A program made the translations under genes and the position numbers. Under the pieces are notes generated by a model. The model saw nothing but the letters and a program-made list of their open reading frames with translations, had not been told where the DNA came from and ran no database searches. Of a DNA stretch of 64,000 bases, positions 25,188-37,669 are shown in pieces (within the stretch, counting starts at the first letter, position 1; every line of letters starts with the position of its first letter). The stretch is from Brevipalpus yothersi. Taxonomy: Eukaryota > Arthropoda > Arachnida > Trombidiformes > Tenuipalpidae. The stretch covers positions 62,001 through 126,000 of the forward strand of contig QZCP01000656.1 of the NCBI GenBank assembly GCA_003956705.1. The letters run 5' to 3'.

Positions 25188-25472
25188 GCAAGTCATTCCA
25201 AGAATTATAACATAAAGACAGTTTCAAAAGATATACTCTTGTCAAATAATCATCAAGATCATAGTTTATGATCAATCTAGGAAAGTGTTTGAGAGAGGGA
25301 ATAAACTTACTCGGTGTTAGAGCTAGAAGAGTCAAGTTCAATCATTTTGTTCAATCTTTTTATTTTATAACATTCATCTTAAATGAAAAGCAATAGGGCG
25401 AAAACTTCTCTATTCCCATAGTGTATGGTGAGTCTTAATTTTAATTTTAAAAATCGAAAATTTCAAGATGTG

Positions 25473-28400
25473 TCAAAAATCTACAGGAACTGGATATTCG
25501 CCATTTAAACAGGCAACACAATGGCCTATGGGATATGATCGACCTTCGATTTTTTGTTTCTCTTTGATTCCCAGTTGAACTGAGTACTTAAGACCATCGA
25601 GTGATAGATATTTCAATGACTTGGCTCCTGAAATTCAAAGACCGGAAGTTTTATTTTTCATGAATCAAATTGTGGAAATTTTTCTTACCTAATGATGTGG
25701 CAAGTTGATCAGCATTCAAATGATTTGCGATCAATTCGTCTCTAGTAGGAATGTTTATGCCCATGTAACATGGATAGTGTAGAGGAGGTGAAGCAATTCG
25801 AATGTGGACATCTTCAGCACCAGCTTCTTTCAGCATTCGTACAAGTTGACCAATTGTTGTTCCTCTCACAATTGAATCATCGATTAATATTATTGTTTTA
25901 CCTGTAAATCATGAAAAGGAGGTTTAGAATAAATATGGCATCATATAAGTTCTTGGAAGATATTTTGAGGCTGGGATCGATGAAATTTTGGTTGCACTTG
26001 ATTATGACATGCTTTCTTCCTCTGCAATATACTTACCCATGCAATTGGCTATTAGTGGGCCAAACTTTTTGGCAACTCCTAATCGTCTCAATCTGGTTGA
26101 TGGTTGAATGAAAGTTCTGCCAACATAACGATTTTTGCAGAAAACTTCCATGAATGGGATTCCCGACTGTAAAACAATACCCATACTCATGTTGAATGAC
26201 GTTTCAAAGAATTTCGACTGGTCGTTCTATAGACTTACCTCTTTGGCAAAACCAAGTGCTGCAGGTATTGAAGACTCTGGAACTGGAGCAACTACAAGTT
26301 TGGCTTTTTCTTCCGGAGTATTCCATGCTACCGGTGCTTCACGAGCTAGTTGATGACCACAAGCTTGTCTCACAGCATAGACTGTTTGACCTTCAATAAT
26401 GGAATCAGCCTTGGCAAAATAAACGTATTCAAATATACAGAAAGCAGGAGCATCATGATTGGGAGGTCTCGGTATGATACCGAGAGTTTTCGGTGGTTGA
26501 TCACGCTCCAGTTTGATAATTTCTCCTGGCTCAACATCGCGAACTAAGTAGGCATGAATACTTGGAAAACTGCATGATTCACTTGATATAACCCATCCTA
26601 AAATTGAACAAGAAGAAGAATATTTGATCATTTTATGCTTTCAAATTTTAAGTCAAAATCCAGGATTACAGGTTATAGTTACTACAACCTATTTTCTCTT
26701 ACATACCTTCAGCATCTGCATTTGGTCCAATTTTGCTATCAACGGATACCAGTTTACCAATGCAGAGAGGTCGATTGCCGAATGGATCCCGAAGACCATA
26801 GATACATTCGTTGAACATAACCACCAACGAATAAGACAGAGGAGTTAAAGAGGCAAAGTGCCTAAGACGAGAAAGTATTTCTTCTTCACTTTGAGAAGCA
26901 CTCCTCCGAATGACGCTGATCTTTTTGTTCCTTTTCTTTGGATCCCTCAAATTGAAAGAATCATCCTCCAATGCCGACAATCCATCGGGTATCAATGAGT
27001 CTGATGTGATTAGAGTAGTTCCGTTCGCTCCATTTTGGCCATTTTCGCTAGTCGATTCCTTGATTGGAACATTTCGAAAACATTCGGGAGGAGGCATGCT
27101 TAGACATTGTGTTATCAATTCAGAATCACTTCCAGTTGAGAGTCCAACTCCTGAGAATTAAGCATATAAGAATTTCATGAGAAAAACTTTTTGGCGGGAA
27201 GCTCTATCCATGCACATCTCCAATTCCAAGTCAAGATGACTGACTTCTTATAGCTTGAAAATTTTAAATTTATCTGAATTCTAACTTTTAACGGAGAAAA
27301 TCCAGAATGCTATTTGAATCATCATTATCAAGTGAACGTGAGTTTTGTTTCAAGGCGCTGTAAACATTTGACTTGAGCTTATCGAAACATTTGCACTTCA
27401 GCCCTTCAGAAAGGAGAGGATCTCATAGACAAGACTTAATTGCATGTATACTATGTTTATTGTAAACATACAAAGTCATGAGGCTCATTCACCATGGAGG
27501 TACTCGCATGTCGCCCCAATTCTGTGAGGTGTTTTCATTGGAGTTTTTTCGTTGTTGATTGTATTCTTATCTATACTCAAGACATTTCCATCGGAAAAAT
27601 AGAGGAGAAAAATCTGCTACACAATCGAGCTTATCTACAATTAATATGATATACTTTGCAATCAATTGTAGGTCAAAAAGGTATAAACTTTTCGAAATTG
27701 ATATTAAAAATCATCAAAATGTTAGCTCATGAGAGTTATTGAACTAGAGTACGGGTAAAAAATTCATCATTTTCCGACTAAAAACTGAGCATTCTCTGAA
27801 ACAAATTATCTGAGGAATAAAATCCCTACCAGCATGAGGTATTATTAGAGTTTCTGAAATTGTTTCCAATCAAATTTCCTGAGGTTTCCAACAATCAGAG
27901 CTAAATTTAGAACAATTCAGATTTAGGGGCTCTCAATTTGAATTTCTGTTGCCCAATCTCACAAAATTCACAAAAACTCAATTGATGGAGAGTATTATGG
28001 ATTGAGTATCATGATTTATATCCATGATTTTGACATGTCTAGAGTTTCATTGCTCTATTTCATTGCATCAAGAGAGGAAATACTGAAAAATAGTGATGGA
28101 AAAATCAAATTATCGAATCATCTCATGATTTTGATTTCTCTTCGCTCCAATAAGTGATGATGTTTTCTGGAGTTTCTTAATTGTCATAATCCCTGTTCTC
28201 ATAATCTAGTATCAGTATTCGATTATTTTGATAGCCATCATACGACCTCCTCCTTCCTCCCTCTCTACCATCTTCTAATCATCATTCTTAATCAACTTCT
28301 TCATCACTGTTGGAAGTGAGATAAAAGACTATAATGTTTGTCGAAAGACTAGTGGTATCTGTTCATTGATCAACGCACACATACATACAGACAATCAAAG

Positions 28401-28692
28401 CACGAATCAATTACCTGAGCATCCGATCAACCAAGTGTATTGCTCAGCTTTCACTGTTTCTAAGGTATTTTATCGACTTGTGAACAAGTTTGCTCAAATA
28501 CAACAAAATGATCAGTAATTAAAGCGCTCTTTCTCGATATGGTTACACTTCCACACTTCTGGCAAGAGAGAGAGAGAGGGAAAATAAGAGAAAGATCATA
28601 AACTTCGACCTCATTTGATAAACCCCTTCACTTCTATATGCTTGAAATTGTTCTATCTTCATCTTTTGCAACATCTTATTTTCTTTCCTCTC

Positions 28693-28766
<74 letters not shown>

Positions 28767-29486
28767 NNNNNNNNNNNNNNNNNNNNNNNNNNNNNNNNNN
28801 NNNNNNNNNNNNNNNNNNNNNNNNNNNNNNNNNNNNNNNNNNNNNNNNNNNNNNNNNNNNNNNNNNNNNNNNNNNNNNNNNNNNNNNNNNNNNNNNNNNN
28901 NNNNNNNNNNNNNNNNNNNNNNNNNNNNNNNNNNNNNNNNNNNNNNNNNNNNNNNNNNNNNNNNNNNNNNNNNNNNNNNNNNNNNNNNNNNNNNNNNNNN
29001 NNNNNNNNNNNNNNNNNNNNNNNNNNNNNNNNNNNNNNNNNNNNNNNNNNNNNNNNNNNNNNNNNNNNNNNNNNNNNNNNNNNNNNNNNNNNNNNNNNNN
29101 NNNNNNNNNNNNNNNNNNNNNNNNNNNNNNNNNNNNNNNNNNNNNNNNNNNNNNNNNNNNNNNNNNNNNNNNNNNNNNNNNNNNNNNNNNNNNNNNNNNN
29201 NNNNNNNNNNNNNNNNNNNNNNNNNNNNNNNNNNNNNNNNNNNNNNNNNNNNNNNNNNNNNNNNNNNNNNNNNNNNNNNNNNNNNNNNNNNNNNNNNNNN
29301 NNNNNNNNNNNNNNNNNNNNNNNNNNNNNNNNNNNNNNNNNNNNNNNNNNNNNNNNNNNNNNNNNNNNNNNNNNNNNNNNNNNNNNNNNNNNNNNNNNNN
29401 NNNNNNNNNNNNNNNNNNNNNNNNNNNNNNNNNNNNNNNNNNNNNNNNNNNNNNNNNNNNNNNNNNNNNNNNNNNNNNNNNNNNNN

Positions 29487-29541
<55 letters not shown>

Positions 29542-30683
29542 CATTCATCAACATAGAGGTGAAAACAAAATACCGATGAAAAAATATTTCTCTCTTTCAA
29601 CAATCATAATTCCGGTTGCTGCTGGTAAGCGAGACAAATCATATTCTGTCTTCCATATCTCTTAAGCCAATACTCATAATCAGACAAAATATCACATACA
29701 ACGGCTAAAATCTCTCTCTCGTTCTCTTTCCCCCTCCTAACTCTCACTGATGAGATTATCGGGCATGATTTTGATATTCTGTCATCCAAAATTGATGCCT
29801 GTTTTTGCCGAGTCAATCATCAATAATTTTGCCGATAAAGTTCAAAGAGATTCCGATTTGATGATTTGTTATCAATAAATTACGCATTCAGCTTCCAATT
29901 TGACTCACCATTTTCCAGAATTTTTTGACGAAGTGGACCAGAGTTAACCAATTCACCGTTATGTGCTACCGCAATACTTCCATAACTTGTGTGAACTACA
30001 AATGGTTGCGCTAATTGAACATTATCACAGCCTCCCATGGTTGAGTATCGAGTGTGTCCAATGCCCAGATTACCTTTGAGAGTGAGCATATTGGCTTCAT
30101 TGAAAATATTGCTGACCAAGCCCATTCCACGATAAGCGGCAAACGGTAAATCTGCTTTCTTGCATGTTACTATTCCTGCTGCTTCTTGGCCTCTGTAATA
30201 ATAATCAAAGAATATATTTCATCAAAATCATCTTCTTCAGCTTCGGAAGAATCGAAAGATTTCAGATCATTCCAAGTCTAGATTTGGCGCGAATCCTCAT
30301 CATTCGATTCTTTTTGGCGCAAAGTATGAGGCACAAGGACACTAGCTAGAGGCTCATGGGCTTGGAAATCTGAGCGAAAAAAAATTTCTCCAATTATCAA
30401 AGATTTATGATGATTATTTGGTGCAGCTCAACTCGTAAGGGAAAGAGGGAGATGCTTTTTTGGACATTGATCAAGTGGTTAAGATGGATGGTCAAATAGA
30501 ACATCCTCCAATGCTGAGAGGAGAGAAAACACTCGGAAAATTGAGAGAGAAAGAAACTTGCCTGTGTTGGAGTCCAACTAATCCTAGACAAATGATGTGA
30601 GCACAATCCATGTTGGTTGGCCACTCTCCGTTAGTGATACATCCAAACACACCACATTTCTCTTGCATCATTTGGGCCTCCAT
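25473..30683 (-). CDS. PPAT: Amidophosphoribosyltransferase (PPAT), first step of purine synthesis
   Basis: Transfers glutamine amide to PRPP, the committed step of de novo purine synthesis. Exons: 30683-30562, 30192-29909, 27150-26707, 26597-26239, 26166-26037, 25901-25689 and 25627-25473, giving 568 aa. The nucleophile is the Cys of KCGVFGC, exposed after removal of a short propeptide. LQHRGQEAAG and GHTRYST are glutaminase motifs. VLIDDSIVRGTT-type sequence (ILIDDSIVRGTTIGQ) is the PRPP loop. Cysteines in FCIFEYVYF, PCYMG and CVAC fit the Fe-S cluster ligands. The glutaminase domain carries a Gly/Asn/Ser-rich insert near residue 150-220. Intron 1 begins with GC, not GT. Intron 2 (27151-29908) contains an assembly gap. 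It is head-to-head with PAICS. Confidence 0.95.
27452..27470. repeat. Inverted repeat with forkhead-like half-sites
   Basis: TATGTTTA and TAAACATA, a perfect 8-bp inverted repeat around TTG. The right half reads TGTAAACA, which matches the forkhead (FOXO-type) core GTAAACA. It lies inside PPAT intron 2. Confidence 0.6.
28696..28766. repeat. (GA)n microsatellite, left flank of gap
   Basis: About 71 bases of uninterrupted GA that run directly into the N gap. Confidence 0.97.
28767..29486. other. Assembly gap (720 N)
   Basis: A run of 720 N flanked on both sides by (GA)n. Open frames that cross it are artefacts. The gap size may be an estimate. Confidence 0.99.
29487..29538. repeat. (GA)n microsatellite, right flank of gap
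   Basis: 52 bases of pure GA following the gap, with the same strand sense as the left flank. One long GA array probably spans the gap. Confidence 0.97.
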
Positions 30684-31359
30684 TATTTTATCCGAAACGA
30701 CGAAAGAAAAAACTTTTCGTCTCTCCGCTATAACACCGAAATAACACAGATACACAAGAGCGATGGTCAAGGATGAAAATAATTGTGGTAACGTAGGCCG
30801 TTTAAAATCAAAATTAAATTATCTTGAGTGAACGAAATTTTTTAGACAACTTTTACAGAATATATTTATATGTATATCGTTGATCCTTGAATGATGAGTG
30901 TATAAATATGTGTAGATATTATAAATCTTAACGTCTTATGCTCACGTCGTTTCGGAGGCCAAATAACGATCGTTGCCTCTTTTCCACTTCTTTTGTCCCC
31001 TTCGCTTCCTCTCTCTGTACTTAGTCTACTGTTCATTCACTTACTCATTATCTCTCCTCCTCCTCCTCCTCTCTGTCATCATCACTTGAGTACTCTCATT
31101 ATCTCTCTCTCCATCGAACCATCCTCATCTTTGCTCTCAGCTCTTTTTTCTCTCTCTCTCTTGATTGGATTGCTTTTTTCTCTCTTTCTCTCTCTCTCCC
31201 CTAGGCCAAAGAGACAAGTGGAGAGCTCGGCAGCAAGCCTGATATAAACACTCGCTTTCACACTCATTTGCACGATTTGCTACTAACTTGTCTTACCGAA
31301 TTCACGAAAATTTTTTCTTTTGATCAACTAATTTTGCCCAAATATTCCTTTTTGCCATC
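30684..31359. promoter_or_regulatory. Divergent promoter, PPAT / PAICS
   Basis: 676 bp separate the two divergent ATGs. The PAICS side (about 31010-31205) is a strong polypyrimidine stretch rich in CTCTCTCT and CTCCTCCTC. The centre (about 30840-30920) is AT-rich with TATA-like words. The PPAT/PAICS (GPAT/AIRC) bidirectional promoter is well described in vertebrates, so shared control is likely here. Confidence 0.7.
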
Positions 31360-33619
31360 ATGGGTTAGTGATATTGATTGAGTTTTTCATTACGAATAAG
31401 TTTTCAATTACTCTTTTGTTTACCATTTTGCAGAAGTGAAGAAGGATCAAATTGGTGATCTCATCATCGAAGGCAAAACCAAGAAAGTTTTTAAATTGAA
31501 AAATGGAGCCAATCTTGTCTATATTCTGAGCAAAGATCGAATCACTGCCGGTGGGTAATTAGTTTCCCTACTTATTTGTATAATAATCTTTCCTAACATG
31601 CTAAATTAATTTTCCCCGAAAATCGTTGACTTTAAAACTTTAAAACTTGGACCTCGATTAGCGTCTCTTCAAGAGTCTGCTAATCATCCTAGATCCTATG
31701 TAGATTTTCTCTCTATCAGCTAAGGATATGATCATTATCTAATCTCTTATTTTTGTATTTCCATTTTCTGGAACAGGTGATGGAATAAAATCCCACGAGA
31801 TGCAAGGAAAAGCAAAACTTAGCACTCAAACGAATTGTGCAGTATTCGAGTTCCTCAATGCTGCTGGACTTAGGACTCATTTTGTTTCTCGAGTTAAGCA
31901 AGGATGTGATGATCATGATAGAGCATTTATTGCCCGAGATTGTGCCATGATTCCAATTGAATGGGTTACTAGGTAAGAAATTATGAAGATAATTGATCAC
32001 CACAAATGCTCCTCAATAATCCATGTTGAAGAAGAACGTATTCCTTCGAGAACATAGAGCTTCGAGCGAAAGGAATAAGTTCATCAGTTATTCAAAAGTT
32101 GTAAGTTGAAAAATAGTCTTCTATGTCATTGAAAGGACACGGGCTACCCCCATTGAAGAGAAAAATGATTATCTAATCAATTATCGTCAACTTTTCATCA
32201 CAAAAACACCATTAAGGCCTTGCTCTCTACACAATCTGATAGAGAGTATCAAAACATGTAGATTATCTTGAATCGTCATCATATCTTCCGAAATGATCCT
32301 CTCACTAATAAGAGGGGTGCAATATGATATTGGATTGCTTTCATTTTCATGAAAGTTCTGTTGATGAGGAGCTGAAGCTATCATGATCAGCCATGATTAG
32401 ATAAGGAATGATGATCGAAGATACTCTGGTGATAGATATCAGTCTGGTTGCAACATCTTTACATTTTCTCCACGATTAGTAACCATGTTCCAGGTTTGAT
32501 TAAACATTCTGATCAATTATGATTTCAGACGCGTTGCTACCGGCTCATATCTTAAGAGACACCCCAACGTCAAAGAGGGCTATCGATTTGCACCACCGAA
32601 ATTGGAAACATTCTTCAAAGGTCAGTAAAATGATGAAGATTTGGAAATTCATGAAATCGCTATGATTCTCTTACAAATTGGAATTTTTAACCCTTCCAGA
32701 TGATGCAAATCATGATCCATTTTGGTCTATTGAAACTCTCATTGAGGCGGGATTGAACTGTGGAGGCTTGAAAATTACCAAGTCTCATGTTGAAGAGATG
32801 CTTGCGGTGACAAAGTTAGTTTTCGAAGTTCTAGAACGAGTGTGGAGCACTTTGAATCATTCTCTGATTGATATGAAAATTGAGTTTGGTGTCATTGATG
32901 TTAATGGAAAGAAAGAGATTGTAATCGGTGATGTGATCGATAACGATTCATGGCGTCTTTGGCCCAATGGAGATAAAAGATTGATGCTTGACAAACAGAT
33001 TTATCGAAACATGGATAATGCCAAGATCGATGAGGCAGCCATCAAAGAGGTGAAATCAAAATTCGAATTGGTAGCCGAAAGAACACAAGCACTGTTCGGT
33101 TCGATGATTCCCAAAGCTCGTGATCATTCACTTCCTCCACCACCACCTGAGGTTGGTATCATAATGGGATCAAAATCAGACATGGATCATGCAAATAAAA
33201 TTAAGAACACTCTAGCTAATGAGTATGGTGTCAATGATGTGGAAATTCGTGTTTGTTCAGCTCACAAGTCTACCCAGTATACACTCGAGACAGTTGCTGG
33301 TTTAATGCAATGGCCATCATGCCAAGTAATTATTGCTTGTGCTGGACGAAGCAATGGCCTGGGACCTGTGGCTGCATGTAACACCACAGTTCCTGTCATC
33401 AATAATCCTCCAGTTTCAGATATATCACAACTCAGTGCCGATCTATGGTCGTCTTTGCGATTGCCATCCAATGTTGGCTGTACCACAGTTTTGGGTGCTG
33501 AGAATGCTGCTCTTGCTGCTGCACACATAATTGCCAACTTGAGTCCATTTACATGGGCTCGAATTCGAGCTAAACAATGTTACACAGATGTTGCTATGAG
33601 GTACACTAACGATAACTGA
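31360..33619 (+). CDS. PAICS: PAICS, bifunctional SAICAR synthetase / AIR carboxylase
   Basis: Catalyses steps 6 and 7 of de novo purine synthesis. Exons 31360-31363 (only ATG plus one base), 31434-31550, 31777-31972, 32529-32620 and 32700-33619 give 442 aa; human PAICS is about 425. The SAICAR synthetase part has IIEGKTKKVFKL, TAGDGIKSHEMQGKA, IPIEWVTRRVATGS and DVIDNDSWRLWPNGDKRLMLDKQ. The carboxylase part starts near residue 285: GIIMGSKSDMDHA, RVCSAHKSTQYT, ACAGRSNGLGPVAACNTTVPVINNPP and GCTTVLGAENAALAAA. The 4-nt first coding exon is supported by a good donor and a phase match. It is divergent from PPAT. Confidence 0.96.
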
Positions 33620-34811
33620 ATTTGTGAAACTTTTTTCATGTCAAGTTTTCCAATTTCGAAAGTTATTCATTTTTTCGTATAAAAGCAAAAATAATGAATT
33701 TGACAGAATCCTTGAAAAAATGAATCTTAACCAGCATGTACCTCTTTCGAGGGAGAAAGAAAGAAAATTTTCTTAAAAATCAAGATAAAATTCAAAAATG
33801 AATATTCCCTACTGATTCAATGATTTTTTCAAGTTCAAATGTTGCAGAAAAATTTCAGTCATCAAAATTAAGGATGCATCTCACACATACATGGTCTCTC
33901 ACTTGGTGAGCCTCTCGAAAAAAAAATCAAAATGTCGTTTAAATTGACTTTGAAACTTTGACAAAATTTAAGGGAATCACGATCGTGATGAAGGTGATCG
34001 AAATGTGTCCAAAAGTTCATGTACGTGTAGCGGTGGCGCGAATGTTCATGTAACATGTACATGAACAGTACACATGTTACATAGTGTATATTCAAAACAT
34101 GATGTTTTTTAAAGCACCAGATTTTGTATCAACATGATGTGAAATTTTTTTTTTCTCTCCACTGTACCATAGACGTTGGAAAAGACAAGATAAACACAAC
34201 ACCGGTTTCATGTGTATATTATTCAGTCATCCACATCATCTTCAGCTTGAGGCTGTAACTGATAACCAGTTGAGAAAGAAGAGAGAGAGAAAAGATGTCG
34301 AGAAGAAGGAGAAGCTTATTCTGTGTGGTGTATAAGTTCATGTGATCTTGTCAAGTAAAGTTTGCTGTGTTTTTTTCCAGAGAACTATATGATATGTAAT
34401 ATTGGGGTGTATTTTTTTGACAATTTAAAATTTGTGATTAAGATTTCTCGAATTAAGAGAAATTTACGAATCTTGGTTGTTATTCAGCAATTTCTGCTAG
34501 TGTGGGCAAAATTACTGTGTGTGCGTCTCTTTTATAATCACTGGATTCATCCTTCCATAGGCTTTTTTTTCTCATTTCGTCATGATTGCTCAGCTTAATT
34601 TGATGAGAGAAAATTTTCTTTCTCGTTCAACATCGGTACTCGATAATTTGTTATGATAAGTTCGTCTTTTTTCTCATCAATCACCTCACATTACTGGGCG
34701 TTCTCATCGAGCTCTCGATTCAAAGGTCTGTGATATGTCTTGCATTCTTTCTACCAACTTTCGATTGAATTTTTGTTTTATCATTGTTACCATTGCAGAG
34801 AGAACTTTCCG
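33620..34811. other. Intergenic, PAICS 3' side / MFSD12 5' side
   Basis: 1.2 kb of AT-rich DNA. It contains the overlapping ACATGT hairpins (34044-34082) and a probable 5' UTR intron of MFSD12 whose acceptor CAG lies at 34796-34798. No other coding frame was recognised. Confidence 0.5.
34044..34082. repeat. Two overlapping, mutually exclusive hairpins
   Basis: GTTCATGTA (34044-34052) pairs with TACATGAAC (34058-34066). ATGTAACATGT (34048-34058) pairs perfectly with ACATGTTACAT (34072-34082). The arms overlap, so only one hairpin can form at a time. Function unknown. Confidence 0.7.
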
Positions 34812-36828
34812 ATGGAAGGGCAAACAAATCATCGCAACAACCGTAGCGTTGATGCCTCTGATGAGGTCGAGGAAGATGAAAATATAATCAATGTAGTTCC
34901 TTACATGGATGTCCCACCATCTCTGCCATTTGGTCAAACGTTGGGTTTTAGTATTGGTCATGTACTCAATGACCTATGTTCCGGTGTTTGGTTTTCTTAT
35001 CTACTTGTGTATATGACATTGTGAGTGAGGAAAACTAGTTTTTGAAAATTTTTCCCCCTGATTAAATTTGAAGTACTTTGTTTTTAATTAATAATTTTAC
35101 CAATTTTACCAGAGTTATCAAGTTTTCAAATGAAAATGCTGGTGCATTATTGATGATTGGACAAGTTGCCGATGGCATATCAACTCCAATAGTTGGCATA
35201 TATTCACAAAAGATAAGATTTTGGAGATATGGGCGTAAAAAGTCATGGCATTTGCTGGGGACTTTGTGTGTCATAATGAGTTTCCCGCTGATCTTCAACC
35301 CATGCATTTTTGGTGAAGATGTCACAATTACCTACCAATTGTTGTATTTTTCCATTTTCATCATAGTTTTTCAATTTGGTTGGGCATCAGTGCAAATTTC
35401 ACATTTATCATTGATACCAGATCTCACACCATCGTCAAATGAACGAATTGGCTTGAATTCGCTCCGATATTCCTTCACAGTAGCATCCAGTATTACAGTA
35501 TATCTCATCACTTGGCTTGTCCTTTCCTTTAATGATGATTCTGTTTCATCTCGAGATCAGTCCCCTCATATCAATCGAAATTTGGGTAAAAGCCAGATTG
35601 GGCCTGATGATGCTCCTCGATTTCGAGTACTCGTCTTATCAGTTTTAGCTCTCGGCTCAATCTTTTCCACTTTTTTTCATTTAATCGTGCGAGAACCGGA
35701 ACATTCTTCCGAAGATAATACCGATGGCTCAATTCAACCACTTCTATCTACGAACAGTCAACTTGCGTGGAAAGATTGGCTGACTATTCCAAAATTTTAC
35801 AATGTTGGCCTATTGTACACTGCTTCTCGTATATGTTTGAACATAACTCAAGTTTACATTCCCTTTTATCTGCATTTCACCCTTGGCCTTGATAAGGTAA
35901 ATTTTTTCTTACAAAACTTTTCTCATTAACCATTAATTATTATTCTTCTACTTTACAGACCAGCGTTGCATATATTCCCTTGATTCTTTATATAAGTGGT
36001 TTTTTCACTTCTTTGGTAACAAAAAAAGTAGATAATATAATAGGAAAAAAGGTGAGCGATTATGACCTGATCTCTTATTCCACTTGAATTTTATTTATGA
36101 TAACTTCTCTTCTTAACATTTCCCTACAGTCTATGTATGCATGTGGAGCTCTACTTTCGTTGGCTACGTTTTACTTCCTACCAACGGATCAAACTCCTTT
36201 CTATTCAAGTTATGGTATTTATATTGTAGTTGCTCTTTTGGGGGCATCAGGAAGTATCATATTGATTTGCTCTCTTGGAATAACTAATGATCTTATTGGC
36301 AATAATATTGTAAGTAGATCATCGTTCTTCCCTAACAATGATTATAATTGGAGCCGCTTGCCTTTGCAGAAAAGTGGAGCATTTGTCATCGGAGGTATGA
36401 GTTTCTTCGACAAAGTTACGAATGGTTTAGGCGTAATGTTGATTCAGTCTATTCATCCTACTGAGTAAGTGAAAAACTTGATCGAGAAATGAGATATTTT
36501 TTGAACAAATTAAAACCATAGCCTTCTTTCACCAGTGATGCAACTTGCCGAGGCCATGAAGAATTCTATCGTGATGTTCTCATGTATGCGTGTGGATCAG
36601 CCAATATTGTCTCTCTTTTCGCTCTCTCTTTATTGATGATCAAATCAAAGGATCCAACCAAAAGAATTTCCAACTCGGAAAGAAATCGTAAGTTATGAGT
36701 ATTCGAAACGTTTTCAAACGATTGATGTATTCGTTCTTTTTTCTTGACTTCCATCAGAAACAGGCAATATCAATCGAGAAGAAGAAGCTCATGGTGATAG
36801 TGATACTGACCCATTGATAGATGTATAA
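34812..36828 (+). CDS. MFSD12: MFSD12-like major facilitator transporter
   Basis: Twelve-segment MFS transporter; MFSD12 is needed for cysteine import into lysosomes and melanosomes in vertebrates. Exons: 34812-35020, 35113-35896, 35959-36051, 36130-36309, 36370-36464, 36536-36687 and 36758-36828, giving 527 aa. The acidic N-terminal tail is cytosolic. LGFSIGHVLNDLCSGVWFSYLLVY is TM1. QVADGISTPIVG-x-x-SQ, then YGRKKSWHL, is the MFS loop 2-3 signature. A long hydrophilic loop separates the two halves. KSGAFVIGGMSFFDKVTNGLGVM near the C-terminal half is MFSD12-like. The C terminus is acidic (DSDTDPLID), a possible sorting motif. Substrate is inferred from family. Confidence 0.8.
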
Positions 36829-37669
36829 CATGTAAAGCATGAGTCACCTTCGTTCATTTCTTCATCCATATTTTTATATTCGTGCCTTATCTTGTCACTA
36901 AGTCAGTTCATACTTTTTGGATTTTTCAAGTTTTTCATAACTGCAAGGTTTCTACTCTTTCTATTGTTTCTCACACACATTTTTCATGAAATTTTTATTA
37001 TTGAGATGAAATACACAGTATGCTTGAATCTCACAACAGGCCCAAAATTCTATAGCCGGTCAAACTTGATTCATAAATATCGATTCTCTCAGATTTGAAG
37101 GATTCCTACCATCTACAATCACTTATTGACAAAAATGAGAAGAGTTTGGAAAGAACAATGACAAGTCGTTAATTGAGAGAGTTTTTATAAACTATGGGTT
37201 TATTATTTTTCAAATATCTGTGCAATGAAGCCTAGAAATTTTTGAAGTTCATGGCTTTACTCTATAATGAAAATGAGAATGGTTATTGTAATACATTGAA
37301 GTGCATGATATTTTGCGTATTCCTTTGGCCACTTGCTAAATATTTTGATCAAAAAATGATGATATGATGGTACATAAAAAGGTGCTGATGCTTATTTCCT
37401 CATATGAAGAGTTTTTTAAGGATCAATAGCGAAAGAAGAAAACAATTGGGGTAGAGAAATACGACTGAATATAAAAAAATGCGAAAGAAAATACGGATGA
37501 GAAAGAGATCATCTCAAAATGAGCGAAGAGAAAAAATTCTCCAAAATTTTCAATTCTAACATCCATTTCAGTGCGCTATCTCTCTGGCAGGCTTAAGAAA
37601 AGAGAGACATCACATTCTCAAAGATCAAATGTGATTGCTCATAATATGATTGACTACTCTATTTCACCG
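36829..37669. other. Intergenic between MFSD12 and Gcn5 3' ends
   Basis: 840 bp between convergent stops, AT-rich. The 68-codon plus-strand frame at 36892 has no recognisable motifs and is probably MFSD12 3' UTR. No RNA gene seen. Confidence 0.45.

Larger units (their letters stand above)
27151..29908 (-). other. Large PPAT intron with GA repeat and gap
   Basis: The 2.76-kb second intron of PPAT. It holds an inverted forkhead-like repeat (27452-27470), a (GA)n tract broken by 720 N, and otherwise AT-rich sequence without a recognisable gene. True intron length is unknown because of the gap. Confidence 0.7.

Noticed and set aside
24928..25341. 137-codon minus-strand frame near Tip60
   Set aside because: It runs straight through the tRNA-Arg gene and has no family features.
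28615..29603. Long open frames with poly Arg-Glu or Ser-Leu across the gap
   Set aside because: They are translations of (GA)n or (CT)n and of N, not protein.
31082..31273. Arg/Glu/Lys-rich frame upstream of PAICS
   Set aside because: It is the reverse of the polypyrimidine promoter stretch.
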